Of a stretch of DNA of 64,000 bases, positions 36,501-49,389 are shown piece after piece. Each line of letters begins with the position of its first letter. The stretch's first letter is position 1. The DNA lies in contig WHVA01000131.1 of NCBI GenBank assembly GCA_015179125.1, positions 62,001 through 126,000 on the forward strand, read 5' to 3'. A model generated the notes under the pieces. It did no database searches and was not told the origin of the DNA. It saw only the letters and a list, made by a program, of their open reading frames with translations. A program made the position numbers and the translations under genes. This DNA comes from Gautieria morchelliformis (lineage: Eukaryota > Basidiomycota > Agaricomycetes > Gomphales > Gomphaceae).

Positions 36501-37728
36501 TTGGTACCACCCTTCCGGGTCATCAGAACCCAGAGCTCCATCCCCAAGCAACGCGACTTGGTTCTGGAGTGTCGGATCAAGTCCTCGTCGGAACTTGATG
36601 ACGATTGTCTTGTCGTCTACCAGCTTGTCCCCTCGAGCTTCATAAGGGCTGTGAGCTGCTCATTTTTCGGGCAGAACTGGTCGGAAAATGTTTTCTCGAA
36701 GGCGTCCCAGTCCCGGAAGTAGTTCCCCTTTCCCTTTGCTTCATGTCGGATCACCTTGTTTGCAAAACGGGCTGCGCGGTCCGACTTGAAAAAGGACAAT
36801 GCCCAGTGAATCCAAGCCTGGTCGTTCGGAAAGAGGTCTCCGACAATTGTGAAGTAGATGCTGCATGTGTTGAAGAATGCGCGTCCCTTCTCCCGATCTC
36901 CATCAAAGTCCGCCGGAGTTGCGGGTTTGACCTTTGCTAACTTCGCGGACATCCTCTCTTCCGCTGCTTCCGCTTTTCTGAAATCCGGATCATCCAGCAT
37001 TTCATTTCCACCACTTCGTGGAATATCTAACTTAGCCAAAATCGCTTGTAAGGCTGTTTCAATCCCGTTGGTCTTCATCCGGTTCCGCATCAATTCCTCC
37101 TCCATATTCCAAAGACAATCGTCCGGATCCATGTCGGAAGGAGAAATATGGGATGGGATTTCTGGGTTTGGGAGCTCGACGTAAGAAGAGGGGCTGTCGT
37201 ACGCTGTGTGTGCGGAAGAGGTCGCGATCTCCGAGTTGCTGTCTCCGATTCCGAACGCACCTATGGGGAATGCAACACGCAGTACGACCGCCGGTCCTCT
37301 AGGGGAGAGACTTTTCTGCTGTAAGGGCAACCCTTGCTGGTTGTGGAGATCACACTACCACACAACTGAAAAGGGAAAATCCAAAGAGAAAAGTCTAAGG
37401 ACCCCCAATGTCAGCGAGCCCGTATTATACTACGCTGCGCAGCCAGGGACAACACTTGGCACCCGCCATCAACCCTGCATCTCCCTGACCACCCTGACCC
37501 TTGATCGACCCTTGATGCCACCTATTACGCGAGTCGCTTGGTTTCCGACACTGTTCCGGGAGTGGAAGTTGGAAATTGGAGTGGAACTGGCAAGGCGAGC
37601 AGAACTGGTGGAAGTTCTCCCAGAAGCGGAATCATTTCCGAAAGCAGAGGCGGAGATGGAATCGGAACTGGAAGTGGAGTCGGAAATGGTGTCGGAACTG
37701 GAAATGGAAAACAGGGTGTCCCCTGACA
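33595..37728 (-). mobile_element. Gypsy element F, incomplete, reverse strand (5' LTR, gag, protease, reverse transcriptase, RNase H)
   Basis: The 5' LTR is 37409-37728 (TGTCAGGGGACACC to GCTCGCTGACA on the minus strand). Gag lies about 37330-36180 (AKVKPATPADFDGDREKGRA, later a CCHC zinc knuckle near 36200). The protease is near 35790 (GPALVDCGATGQFID). Reverse transcriptase is about 35050-34200 (VYLDDILIF near 34590), and RNase H starts about 34150 (YRVEADSSDAATGALLSQ). This is a different Gypsy family from A-D and G; a piece of the same LTR is found in G at 17616. No integrase or 3' LTR is present. Broken fossil, fairly well preserved in reverse transcriptase. Confidence 0.8.
37409..37728 (-). 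repeat. 5' LTR of element F
   Basis: 320 bp with TG...CA ends. The outer edge (CCCCTGACA on the plus strand) lies directly against the Ty1/Copia coding fragment, so F inserted into Copia-derived DNA. Confidence 0.75.
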
Positions 37729-39165
37729 GTTGTCTCTGACGTGCATGGTCCCCTCCCCATCCACACACCATCTGGGTACCGATACTGGATCACCTTCACA
37801 GATGACTGCACAAGGTACAGATGTGCCTATCTCCTTAGAACGAAGGATGAAGCATTTGACGCCTATCGATTGTATGAAGCGATGGCTGAGAATCAGACAA
37901 ATTCCCAAGTGCAACAATTTCGGGACAATAAGGGGGGCGAGTACATCGGTCATAAATGGATGCAGCACTTCCAGCATCGAGGCATAATCCACGAACATAC
38001 AACGAAGGGAACACCACAGCAAATTGGCATTTCAGAAGAACCAACTGGACCCTTACCGAAGGGATAGTCACTTTACTGCAGCAAGCTCGCTTACCGGGGA
38101 GAGGCTCTAAAACTACTGATCAGAATTATCAATGCCACCCCAACCTCTGCTCTCCCTGACAAGACACCCTACCAAGCATGGTATGGGCACAAACCAGACC
38201 TAGGAATGCTATGCACCTTTGGTTGCGCCACATACATCCACATCCAGAGAAAGGAGAGGGATGGCCTACAGCCGAAGTCCCGAAAATGCATCTATCTTGG
38301 TTTCGAGGATGGATACAAAGGATGGCGCTGCTTAGATCCCTCACAAAACGCACCACAATATCCCACGATGTCATCTTCGATGAATCCGACTTCCCAGGCC
38401 TCTCTATCACTGCAAGTACAAGTGATCCGAATGTTCCCCTACCTCTACCTACTCTCTTCCCCATTGAGGCCAGTATGGTGCTGAACATGCAGCCCCCTCC
38501 AGACCATGCCCCACCTGAAGCCAAACCTGACATTGACGTTCCACCCCCTCCCGAGCTGGTCCCAGATCCAGAACCCCTACCACCTGACCCCCTGCTCATC
38601 CTGACCCAGTGCCTCCACCCATCCCTGCAGCACCGCCACGACGATCCAGTCATGCCACAATCTGCCAGGATTATCGCCAACTCCACGACCCGTTCCTCCC
38701 ACCACGCCTCGCCCCAGATCACGACGATCCTGGCCCTGAGGGGGTGCAGCTGCTAGCGCATCAACCATCCAGGCCCTAGAGTTCATCTATGATAGTCCAA
38801 ACATCTTCAGTGAAAATGAAACCTCACCAGATATTGAATTAGTATTCAATGCGACTATCAAAGATGATCGAGTGCCTAAAACATTTGCTGAAGCGATGCG
38901 GCGCTCAGATGCACTGTTGTGGAAAAACTCGACAGACACAGAAATCCATGCGCTGCTAGAGAGTGGTACATGGGAGCTTGAAAGATTACCACCTGGAGAA
39001 AAGGCCATCAGCTCACGCTGGGTATTCTGAATCAAACTCCATTCGGATGGATCACTCAACAAGTACAAGAGCTGCCTGGTTGCAAAAGGGTATACTCAGC
39101 GACCAGGTATTGATTACGATGAAGTGTTTGCCCCTTCCCTCCACCTCTATGTTTGCTCCATTCGC
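37729..39165 (+). mobile_element. Ty1/Copia fragment (integrase core and start of reverse transcriptase)
   Basis: Integrase core motifs: VVSDVHGPLPIHTPSGYRYW, FTDDCTRYR, FRDNKGGEYIG, HGI-like RGIIHEHTT. Next are the downstream TPYQAWYGHKPDLGMLCTFG segment (38160-38230) and a Pro-rich linker (38480-38600). Last is the start of the Copia reverse transcriptase ([48 protein letters not shown]) near 38890-39140. The order integrase before reverse transcriptase marks Ty1/Copia. No LTRs or gag are visible; a fossil with several breaks. Confidence 0.75.
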
Positions 39166-39179
39166 TCTTCACTGAGTTC

Positions 39180-39329
39180 GCCGAATGACCATTCGCTATT
39201 TGCATTATTCGCCAGTAGGCACACCATCAAACACAATCAACATCCTTGGTGTGATGGTTCATCATGGGCACCATCATAGGTGATGGGTAGAATAGAGGTG
39301 GATTGGGTCACAATAAGCAAGTCATGACA
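39180..39329. mobile_element. Terminal fragment of an S-family LTR
   Basis: About 150 bp ending AAGCAAGTCATGACA, like the ends of 12562-13592 and 25206-26446, with the matching CGCCAGTAGGCACACCATCA-type and GATGGTTCATCAT segments. No start of the LTR is seen. Confidence 0.4.
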
Positions 39330-39862
39330 CAGGAGTTGGTGCTTCAACAACCACTGTTGGCATGGAGCTGGAGAATCTTTATAAGCAAATTTGCAAAAAT
39401 TCCAGGCAGTCCTTGTTTGAGATTCCATGGCCAAACAGGCTCTAATTAGTAAGTAGAAGTGGAAAAAGTACAATTTTGTCTGATTACACTGTAAACTGTG
39501 TTGCCCAGCCACAAGCACAAACATTTTGACCAAATTTTGACAGAATAGATTTAGTTTATTGTGAATCTCTGAGTCAGCCAGGAGAATCGGATGAAAATTG
39601 GATACTTAGTTTACTACTGAACATGTCACTTAATATCAGTGCAATGACCTCTCCAACACTGTATGTCCCACAGTGTTACAGTAACCAGAGAAATTTCAGC
39701 ATAAGCTCTCAAAATTTTCACAGTTTCTCAGTGCCCTTGACGAGCAAGGGAATTCGCTGTTTGATATGTAGTTTTATCATGTCCTCTAATTTTATATGTT
39801 GACAATAGGAAGCACAGAGAATGTAAGAACAGGTTGAATGAATGACAAAACCGTTCAATGCA
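39330..39862. other. Intergenic stretch downstream of the HECT ligase gene
   Basis: No gene or repeat is supported here. It presumably holds the 3' untranslated region of the minus-strand HECT gene; I cannot place a poly(A) site. Confidence 0.3.
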
Positions 39863-42800
39863 TCACGACAAGTGGAAACTGCCGACCCCTTCCTTCATGG
39901 CGGTCTCCAGCTTCTCGGCCATGACGGCTTTCGAGCTGTACTCTGGCAGTTTCAAATAATTTACGCACGTCATGACACTGGGAAGATAGTCGTCTGCCGA
40001 AAGTGGCGCCTCATGAGGTTTGCGTACGACAGTGAGCGGAGGGTTGAGACCTCGGAAGCCTACGAAATGTGTTAGACCGACATCAGAGCAGGGCACGGAC
40101 ACGGCAACATACCACCTATGGGCAACTTGGGGCTGCCAGTTATGAATTGCAAGTACTCTCTGCGCGCAGACCCGTTAAATTCGGACATAAGCCCCACCAA
40201 GTCACGAATTGCGCGGCTCTCGACGTTGAAACCATGGTCGGCCTTCAATGCTTCACTGAGGGCTGCGGATCACACGCCTTGTCAGTACCCACTTCAGCAT
40301 CACATATCACAACCGCTTACTTTCAATACTCCAGTCCTCATCTGCATTTCCGAACATCATAAGCAGCTCCTCAGGAGAGAAAATCTTGAGATCGTTGACA
40401 GGGAAGACCTTCGAAAAGCCATCTCGGAAGGCCTTAGCTTGAGTATCAGCACCCTTGCCAATGATTGCGTCGATGACAGCGGCGATATATTCATCGACAT
40501 TGTCTGCAGTGACTGGGATCTCTCGGCCACCAGGCTACACATGACACAGTCTTCAGAGGACGACAAATGAAAGAAGTAATGATTATCTATGGTACCTTCA
40601 ATTCAATGTCGTAGCCTGGAAGCGTGAAGTCCAGGGCTAGGTCCTCAATATTCAACTGTGCACTGGATGGAGGAATCACGAATTGCTTGTTGGCATGCGG
40701 TGACTAATCACGTGTGAGCTTGCATATTACATGAGACGTAGTCCTTACCAGAGATGCATCCGACTCCAGGGCTCGTCTTGTCTCGACATGGGTTTGCAGC
40801 TTGGTCAGAGAGTTAGCCAGATCTGGATCGACCGCCTGAATTCATCCATTAATGTTGTGCAAAAGGCGTATAACCGACATCTCCAACGTACCCTTAGACT
40901 TGCGATGGTTTGAGGTACCTCACCTTCCAGAACTAGCTTAAGGAAGATCTTGTTTAACGACATGTCGATGATACGAGAGTCTAACAACGCCTTGGCAACG
41001 AACTGTCCAATCACTTGGAACAGATGTATTCGTTTTCTGAGAAACGCAGTCTGAGCATTAATAACCACACATATAAGTATGCACATACTGTCCACGGTCT
41101 TGTATTCCATCAGCCGAACCAAGCGGGGCTGGGAACAGGCCTGAGGGATGGTGTACGTAAGTCCCAGGCATAGTGGTGTCCGCGTCTCTCCAAATTTTGA
41201 GGTCCCGTCGCGCGAATTCTCTTGATACAAGAGAGTAGAACTCCAGAGTGGGTCCTAGCCCAGTCCCAACCTCTTCGAAATACTCGACCTCTAGGACAGA
41301 TGACGAAGAACCATAGAGTTCAAATACCTTGACGGCCGACTCGAGGATATGTTTGCGTGAAATTCGTACTTTCTGGCGTTGAAGACGCCCTAAGAAACCA
41401 AAAGCATCGTCGCGCCTAGAGGTGTCGTGGGTGCGCGCTTGCTGGCTCTGCCACTTGAGGATAAGCCGAGCATAACCAAAGGACGTCGACTGGAGGAAGG
41501 AATAGCGAGTCGCAAAAGGAAACAAGAACGGAAAATGCTGTGGAAGATCCAGCGCCCACTCCGGAAGACAAGAGCTATCACAAAATCAGTTTGCTAGCAC
41601 ATGATCAAACCGAAGAAGTCAAATTACCTCGCAACAATCATTGGTTCCTCCAATTGGCGAGTGAGCTTGGCAGTCAGTTTATTATTCACAAAACCGGATT
41701 CCGGCAGACGACGACCTGGACGGTCGCTGCATTGCGCGTTTAATTTGTGGAACACACGCAATAGTCTCAAGATTTTGGCATGCGCCGCACCCAAAGGAAC
41801 TGATGAAAGAAGAGGACTCGATGAACGATCACGAGATAGACCGTCTCCTATGGAATTAGCATTAAATGTTAGCAAGACTTGACTGGTGAGTCTAAAAGAC
41901 GAAGTACCATCGGAGAGCGGGGGAGGTCCGGGAACCTTTTTGAACTTTACTGTATATACGCCTGACCAAATCGCATTTGGATTTAAGGGCGGACTGGTTG
42001 CTTTGCGAGCCTCGTGCTGATAGACAGCCCCATATATTGTCAAATCGAGTGGCAGAGTCTGATTGTCCATTGAAAACTCCAAGTGCCAGTCGTTTGGTTT
42101 AGCCTTCAAGGCTGCAGCATAGGACGTTTTTGCCGAGGATGACGAGGGTTGTGTAGGTAGGTCTTTGGCAAGATTCGGCGTGGCTATGCGGGTACCATCT
42201 GGTGTCTGAGCTTCTACTTTGGAACCATCTTATATCTTGTGTCAGCTAAGCCTTGACTAAATAAGTCTGGCCTACCATCAGCAACATTTAAAGTGACGGT
42301 TGTTTCTGACACAGAAGGATCAGGCTCCACATCCTCTTCGAATACCTAGTTCAGAGTCACATATAATCAGATAGCTCAAGAAATTAACAACGAGTACATA
42401 CCTCAGCTTCAAAATCATCCTCTGGAAACTCGTCGCGCACATCGTCTTCATTCACCGCCGTCTCGCTCAAAGGCGGGTCAAGTGAAGAAGCGTCAAGCGG
42501 GTTGGCGGGAGCCGGCGCAACAGGAGCAGCAATGCTAGAGGATGAATTTGCCGTCTTTGCACTCAGGCGCAGACTTCGCCGCCGTGCTATCCCGGCGGCA
42601 GCAGAAGATTCTGCCGGGGCGGAGGCCAGTGCGCCCATACTGGCACTGGTCCCTGTTGCGGGTGGGAGTGTTTGTGAAGTCGAGCTTTCGCCTGCACTTC
42701 CAGCACTTAGCCCTGTTCCAGGTCGTGCCAACGCGCCGGCAGGAATCCCTGACGCTGCTAGCGCTGCAAGCATGCCTGATAACCGTGAACCACCCATGCC

Positions 42801-45660
42801 ACCTAGTAGGCCAGAGACACGAGGGCGGAGGTAATCATTCAATGCCTGGAACGTTGCAATAGCGTGGATGGACACAATTATGTTAGAACAATTGCGCGGG
42901 ATGTCCGAACCCTCCTCGGCGACTAAACGCAGGCGAAGCTGTCGGGCAAGCAGCGATGCCGAGTTGCGTTTGGAATCTGTTTTACAGACTGATTGGGATG
43001 GAGTACAGCATTTACAGAACGAGCTTACCATCAATACCCTGAGAAACTGTGACAACTTCGAAAGACTCCATTCGCGTCAAACTCTCTTGAAGCTTCTTCA
43101 CGAGGATTGAAAAGGGCGTCTGCGATGTAGGAGAGATGCTGCCAAGTATTGGACGTTCGATGAACGTCTCAAGTAGCAACTGTTGTCGCGCCGATGGTTC
43201 GACTGAATAAAATAGTTTGAGACGCCATAAATGACCCAGTAACACGAGCACTGCACCTTTTCGCTCTTTAACAGTGGCAAACTCCAATAGCCCGTCGACA
43301 AGCCCACTCTGTAGCAACTCAAAGCTAGACACCGACGTATTTTGCGACGCAAAAAGATCAGCAATCTCATCTAAACTCTGCCTCAACACGTCCTCGTTAG
43401 CATCTGGCTCCGAAATGCGCGCAACCAACGAGCGCAGCTGGGCAAAGACCGCATCCTCCAGCTCTACCGTTCCGCTCAGATATTTGAACCGAACCACGCG
43501 ACCGCGAAGCGTGACGGCATTTTGTGGATCTAAGATGTGGGATGCCGAGCGCTTGGTGGAGGCTAAGCTGACAGCTGGCGGCGGCGGAAGCATGCCTTCC
43601 ACTGATGAACCTGGCGGGGCAGGCTCCGGCTCCTTTGGTTTCGGTGAGAGTTTTTGATCTGCAATCATCTCTATTTCATGCAGGACGCCCTCTCTGCGAA
43701 ACGCAGGTTTATACTCAGGAGCCATCTTGCACAATAGAAGCTCCACAAGCTGAAGCGCATTGACCACCAGCGTCGGATGATCCCTAGTCGAAAGAATGGA
43801 ACCTGCGAAGCTTGCAACGGGCACGAACTACAGTCGTTCCGAGTACAATTAACATTCATAAGGGGGGGAATCGACAAATTCGCTCACCTTTAACGCGTTT
43901 CTCAGGTCATCGCCGTCAAGAAAGCTCACAGCCTTGAGCAGCCCGGTGAGAGTCTTTGTCCGTACATGGGATACAACACTGGCGGCGTAAACATCCACGA
44001 GAACAGGAACAAGAAGCCTGGTAAAGCGAGCAACCAGTTCTGGCTTAGATCGAAGGAGTTCTGTGCGATTAACTGAAGGATCTTTCGCCGGGACCCCCTC
44101 GCCCCCATCTGCAGCTGGTGCCTGAGACGCGGCGTCGGGTGTCTGCACGGCATCATCTGGAACAGGTGGCGTCGGAGCCTTCGAATGTGGCGCAGATGAC
44201 GCCGTAGATGCGCGCTGAGCTGCCCGGTCGGCTTTGGCTTTGGCTTTGACCAGTCGTGCGAGCGCTTTCTCCGTGTAGGCCTTGTGATCAAACACGCCAT
44301 CTACAACACAGTTTTAGCATGCCAAACACGCGAGAACACACGATATAACAACTGACCTTTCGCAAGAGGGGGCATCAGCTCCGAAATCAAGCTCAGGGCC
44401 TCTTCGACCTGTTCTTTAGGACGATGGGCGAGGTTCTGCATCACCGCCATATCTGCAAGACCACCTCCCAGACCCTGACCTCCGGATGCCGCACCCTCTT
44501 CCATATGGTTGTCGCTCTGGGGGGGAAGCACCCCGGTCAATATCTGGTACAGTATGTCGACGACATCCGCCTCAAGGAGTGCTACGGTGATCTTAGGGCT
44601 GGCCTTGGCGGCTGTACAGAGCGCACGCAGGAATAATGTGTACGTATTAGATGAGATGAGCGGCGAGCCACCTGCGGGCAAGAGGAGGGCATGGACGGCG
44701 CGGATTAGAGCTGTGTCGAGGAGCGTCTCCAGCAAGCCAGGAGAGGTCCGGTAGTAGGACTCTATGGTACGAATGACGCAAAGACATGCATATTCCACAA
44801 GGCGCTGGTCTGAGTAGCCGAGGACATTTCGCACGATCGGGAAAACATCCCGAATCATGGTGAAACTGTCCGGCGACGCATTCCTGCAACAGTTGGATGC
44901 TGCTTGGAGCGCCGTGCGCTGGACAGTCGTAGAGAAAAAGTCAAGATAATTGAGCAATGCGGCAAGACCACCTTCGCGGACGATCGCGCTGGGATACTCT
45001 TCCGAGATCTTCTCGAGAGTCTGGAGATAGAGTGAGTTCATAAAATGATATTATAAGCAATAAGGACATACACTGAGTGTCTGCTCTGCCAGGTCTATGT
45101 AAGAGATCTCAATAAGCTTGCTACAGAGGACGGGCACAGCGCCATGATAAACCACCGTATGAGCAGAGCCGGGCATAGCCTCCATGAGGTTAGCTAGGCA
45201 TCTGCAAGCAAGAACCTGAGCCTCAAGATTGTCATCGCCAGTGAAAGTGCCGCCGGAACTGATAGCGAGAGCGGCAGCGAGTGCAGCATCCTCATCTGGG
45301 GCATCATCATCGCCTTCATCGTCTTGGGCGGCCTCACCGCCCTTACCGCCCATAATTTTGACAAGTTCCTTGACGAACGCATCAACTTGAAAGTAGGGAG
45401 AAAGTGTGTCCTCCGTGCTGATGCTGAGTAACTCGCTCAGTTCTTGAAGGGCGACGAGCCGAGTGGTCGCGTCGGCCGTGAGTTTGATGTTGTTCAGTAT
45501 TGTCTTGAGTCGATTTGAGAGAGTGACCATATACGAGCCCATTGAGCGATAGTCGCCGAATAGGGCCAATGCAGCGCCTTCGTCGAGTCCGCCTGGGCCA
45601 GGGCCACTGCCGGTGGTCGCTCCACCGCTGGGAGCAAATGCACCATGCTCCCCACCGTCG

Positions 45661-45694
<34 letters not shown>

Positions 45695-46379
45695 CATCGT
45701 CTTCTCGACCATCTCCTTGATGATGTGAAATGTCCTCATCCTCGCTCCTGTCATCCACGTCCATCATCTCCAGGTCATCATCTTCCACCCTAGACGCAGA
45801 CGAGGAGGCAGCGGCAGCGGCCTTCGCTTTGGCACCGGCAGCGGAGGCCTTGCCTTTGGATAGCCGGGACGGTTTTTTGGGCATGACTTGTTTGTTATCG
45901 GCTGCAGCGAGCGATTTTCGGGATCGGAGGGAGTACGTGGTCTTTCGAACCTTAGTAGCTGGGACGTCTTCTGATTCCTGTTCCGGATCAGAGTCAGGTG
46001 CGGCGCGCTTTTTCCCCTTCGGGTCGCGTGCGGGCTCGTTGATAGTGAGGGCGGATGCTGTGGTGGAGAGTGTAATACGACGACTCCTGCGATTAGGAGA
46101 AACAGTGAATCGTGAGGACAATGATGTAGGGACACTGTACCTCTTGGTCGTTCTGGCAGGTGATTCCTCTGGAACTGCCTTGCCCTTTCCTTTCGAGTCG
46201 GTGGGTTCGAGCTGAGTGGTAGAACGGGTGTGTCTGAGCGAAGATATTCGAGCGGTGGATGCTGCGTCGTCCTTTGCAGCCTTTACTCTGGCGCTGAATC
46301 TGGTCTGTCGTGTGTCTGTGGTGGGTTGTCGCTGAGTAGATGCAGAAGAAGCTGGTGATTGATTGGGTTCGAGTTCCAT
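39863..46379 (-). CDS. UFD4: HECT-type E3 ubiquitin ligase, Ufd4/TRIP12 family
   Basis: Fourteen exons on the minus strand: 46379-45072, 45020-44357, 44300-43888, 43827-43029, 42976-42402, 42345-42276, 42228-41628, 41574-41089, 41036-40892, 40835-40749, 40703-40596, 40534-40321, 40262-40113, 40059-39863. All 13 introns are 45-61 bp GT-AG and every phase closes, giving 1,938 residues. Residues 1-200 are basic and low-complexity, then a run of about 15 Asp (about 227-241). Armadillo-type helices follow (about 270-700; [20 protein letters not shown] spans intron 1). The C-terminal HECT domain starts near residue 1,560 ([29 protein letters not shown]). It carries the catalytic Cys1905 in [16 protein letters not shown] and ends in FHLS. 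The family moves ubiquitin from an E2 to its own cysteine, then to substrates, in the ubiquitin-fusion-degradation pathway. The gene appears intact. Confidence 0.95.
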
Positions 46380-46747
46380 TTAGTTCATGCCTTGGCCACT
46401 AGGGTTTATAAGTGAGCGAGACCAAGGACTTAGCAGTCCATCGATCCGCTAGTGAGCGTTCACGAACTAGCAAGGGCGCCAAGGATGGCGATGAATAACT
46501 GAGGCGGCGACGCCCGACACAACTCGCTGACTCTGAAAATAGGGCGCTTCGATGGTCCTACTCGTTGAACGAGGGAACCTCGAGGCAGTTTGCTGCTAGT
46601 TATATATACAATGCGAATATAAATAATGGAGAATTGAGGGGAATAGTGGTTTAATAGAAGAGTAGCCTGGGGGCTGGCACCCACAAGCAGTACTTCGCTA
46701 CACCTCCAAAGGATCGTTACATCAAGTCTATTAGTGTACTTGGTAGA
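46380..46747. promoter_or_regulatory. Upstream region of the HECT ligase gene
   Basis: The start codon at 46379 is the first ATG of the open exon; the gene's promoter must lie in this interval and beyond. No clear TATA box or coding sequence is seen. Confidence 0.3.
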
Positions 46748-46832
46748 TTTTGCTACCAATATATATTGGCTCAACTGAATTGAAAATATTAGGCACACCA
46801 TTCAGTTGAGCTAATACCTGTTGGTAGCAAAA
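46748..46832. repeat. 85-bp foldback (MITE-like) element
   Basis: The arms TTTTGCTACCAA (46748-46759) and TTGGTAGCAAAA (46821-46832) are perfect inverted repeats. They continue inward through GCTCAACTGAAT / ATTCAGTTGAGC with one mismatch near the join. The loop is about 19 bp. No clear target duplication, so it could be a MITE remnant or a hairpin in the upstream region of the ligase gene. Confidence 0.55.
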
Positions 46833-47124
46833 AAGGAAGACTCAGTATGTACGTGATCTTAGATCTTGCGCCACTGGGTTTGGGGAGAGGATCAGGCAAA
46901 TGGGCCAGGGTAGCAATGGGTGCTGCCAACGACCACGATACGGGAACACCCGAGGTCACGTAACCCCTCGTCGATTAGCTAATCCACCCGGTTACTCAGC
47001 GCTGCCATAGCGTTTGGCCTTGCAAACTCCTCCTGGCACTTTGGCGACCAGCTTCGACTTCGAGAAAGAAAAAAATCCTATAATTCAGCATGTCAGTCCA
47101 TATTACATTGATCCACTCGATTAC

Positions 47125-47240
47125 TGTAATTCAATCTACAGTCGCGGACAAGAAACGCCCTTGCAAAAGCGTTTAGGGCTAAAACCGTACATACACCGCG
47201 TAAAATTGGCGAGCTCTGTCGTTTTCGTTAGGTGTGTTAG
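47125..47240. mobile_element. Possible Tc1/mariner-type terminal remnant
   Basis: TACAGTCGCGGACAAGAAAC at 47139 is followed by AAAGCGTTTAGGG and CTAAAACCGTACATACA. A similar arrangement occurs at 62730-62815 (TAGAGTCGCGAACAACC, AAAGCGTTTGGGGCG, CTAAAACCGTACATACA). A TA followed by a shared terminal sequence suggests the end of a TA-targeting DNA transposon, but I find no matching opposite end or transposase. The rest of 46833-47720 holds nothing I can support. Confidence 0.35.
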
Positions 47241-49389
47241 GTTTTCGGTGCGGACCTCGAGAGTTAACAATAATCGTGTTTGTCTGAGCTCTGTCAAACG
47301 CGTAAGGAATCTAACTATGGTGACTCGACTTAAATATCCTTGTGACCAAGCTTACTAATGTGCTAGTAGCTTCTAGCGCTCGCCATACTCCAACAAGGAC
47401 CAGGTGGCTATCGAGGTGGCTATCGGACGGTCCTTATATTTATATGTATATTCCTCTATCTGTCCTGTCCAGATACAGCAAATAGATCTGCCTCCTCATA
47501 GTCCTCGTCTGCGCGATGAAATAGGGTGAAGACGATAACCTTGTAGAGAATGTAAATGCGGTGTGACGGTGAGTGGTCGAGCTGACCCGATGTAGGAGTT
47601 TCAATTTGGAATGCGGTGAATTCACATGATAATTATGACAAATTGGTAAAAAGGAAAATTTCAAAGTACAATCTGTAATGTAAAACTGTACGCAGCTCCT
47701 GATAGAGTAGGCCGGTTGAGCCTAAACAGAGGTATGATATGATTTGGTATACATGCACTGTGTGCACATCTGGAAAAGTAGACCTCTCTTCAGAGATGTA
47801 TCAGGGGCATCCCCGCGTTCTGCCGCCCGACGCTTCCGCCGGACAGGTCGTCGCAGATTGGCCAGGGGAAGAGCCGCCGCGGGAGCAGCTCGCGCCTCCG
47901 GGCGGCGGCGGCGGCGGCAATGCAGCGGCGCGGCGTCCCCGCTCTCGGGGAACATCGGGAGCGCCGCCGCCGCAGGGAAGAGCACCGCCCGCAGCGTGTG
48001 CGTCGAGGCGCGGTACGTCCCGCACCCGCACACTCACACTCACGCTTGCCCACCACAGCTACGCCCGCGCCGACACGCTCGCCGAGCCCATCGCAGCCAC
48101 CATTGCGATGAGTCTCCCCGACCCCGCCCCCGCTGTGAACTGACCATTGACCACTGATCTCCCGCGCAAGCCAGCGATCTCCTCTACGTATACTCCAAGC
48201 CCGTGCAGGTGCTGTACTCGCGCCCCGCGGGGAGCGCGCGTGAGGTCCTCAGGTGCGTATCCTCTCCCCCTCTCCCCCCCCGCGGCTTATTCTTATTCCT
48301 TATTCTCGAATCTCCCGCCAGGGACTGGGACCTGTGGGGCCCGCTCGTGCTGTGCCTTCTCCTTGGCGTCATGCTCAGAGTAAACGTGAGTCCGCCATCC
48401 CATCCACCCCACTCCGCCCCGCTCACCCCCATTGCCATCCCAGGCGCCACAAGCCCAGTCGCTCCGAGTATTCATGGGCGTCATTGTCTCAGTCTCCGCA
48501 GGCTCCCCACTGCGGGAACAAACCCCCTGATAAATTAGTGGGACGTCCATACACGGTTTTGGTGGATGGTCCACCACCAGTAGATGGACACTCCACTGGT
48601 TCAAGGGTGGACTATCCACCATATACTCCTCATGGTAAGTCCACCGGCCGCTCAGGGGTCCATGTCCACATCCACTTACAGTACATGGACTATCCACTCA
48701 CAATAAGGCCTTTTTTTTGGTGGATTTCATTTCCATTGACATATGTGTAGGATTATCCATTAAGTCTTCCAAGGGATATACCAGTAATAATCATTGGAAT
48801 ATCAACAACTATTACCATAAATAAAGACAAAAGAAAAAACACTACCCACCTAGATGCCATCCTGTATTCTAAGCACATACTTACATCCCAGCTTACCGAT
48901 GTAGAAGGCATCCTTGTAAAGGGATTCAAGGGTGGAAAATTATGTCTGGAAGCAGATTCGAACGAGCGACCTAATGATAAACGTACTTACTCAGCAACAC
49001 TTTATCCAACTGCTCCACAAGACTTCTGACTAACACTGGTGTGAAATGGTATAAGTTAGCCTACACTGCCGTGATGCGGTCAGAGTCATTCAAACAGCTT
49101 GTCCACTCACACTCACACTCGGCACCAGACTCAGACAGTACGTGCCTGACACTGAGCTTAGATAAGTTGCTGTGACAAAGTTTGACATTTTGAAGTACAC
49201 ACTGTCACCCCTCGAGCTAGCTGACACGATCACTGCATTGAACACCTCCCCACCTCAACTACGGCTTGCTATGTCCCAGAGATACAGGGTGTGGAACTCC
49301 TTTGGCCTGAGTCTGGAGAGCTCAGCGTGTGAGCACACGGGCCGCGATGGGGGGTCTCAATGATGCAGAGGTTGTGTAACGATGCTTTG

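Noticed and set aside
45542-46215. Plus-strand frames of 80-160 residues opposite the first exon of the ligase
   Set aside because: They are Ser/Arg/His-rich mirror images of the Asp/Ser/Lys-rich coding strand; no start context or splice support.
47722-48056. Several 60-137 residue Arg/Ala/Gly-rich frames on both strands
   Set aside because: GC-rich DNA keeps all frames open. Only the plus-strand pieces with YIP4-like motifs and splice sites are supported.
48950-49022. tRNA-like sequence on the minus strand (GTTCGAATC box and GGAGCAG...CTGCTTC pairing)
   Set aside because: The TTCGAAT loop runs directly into the would-be acceptor strand, leaving no T stem, and no A-box or anticodon arm folds properly. 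At best it is a SINE-like remnant.
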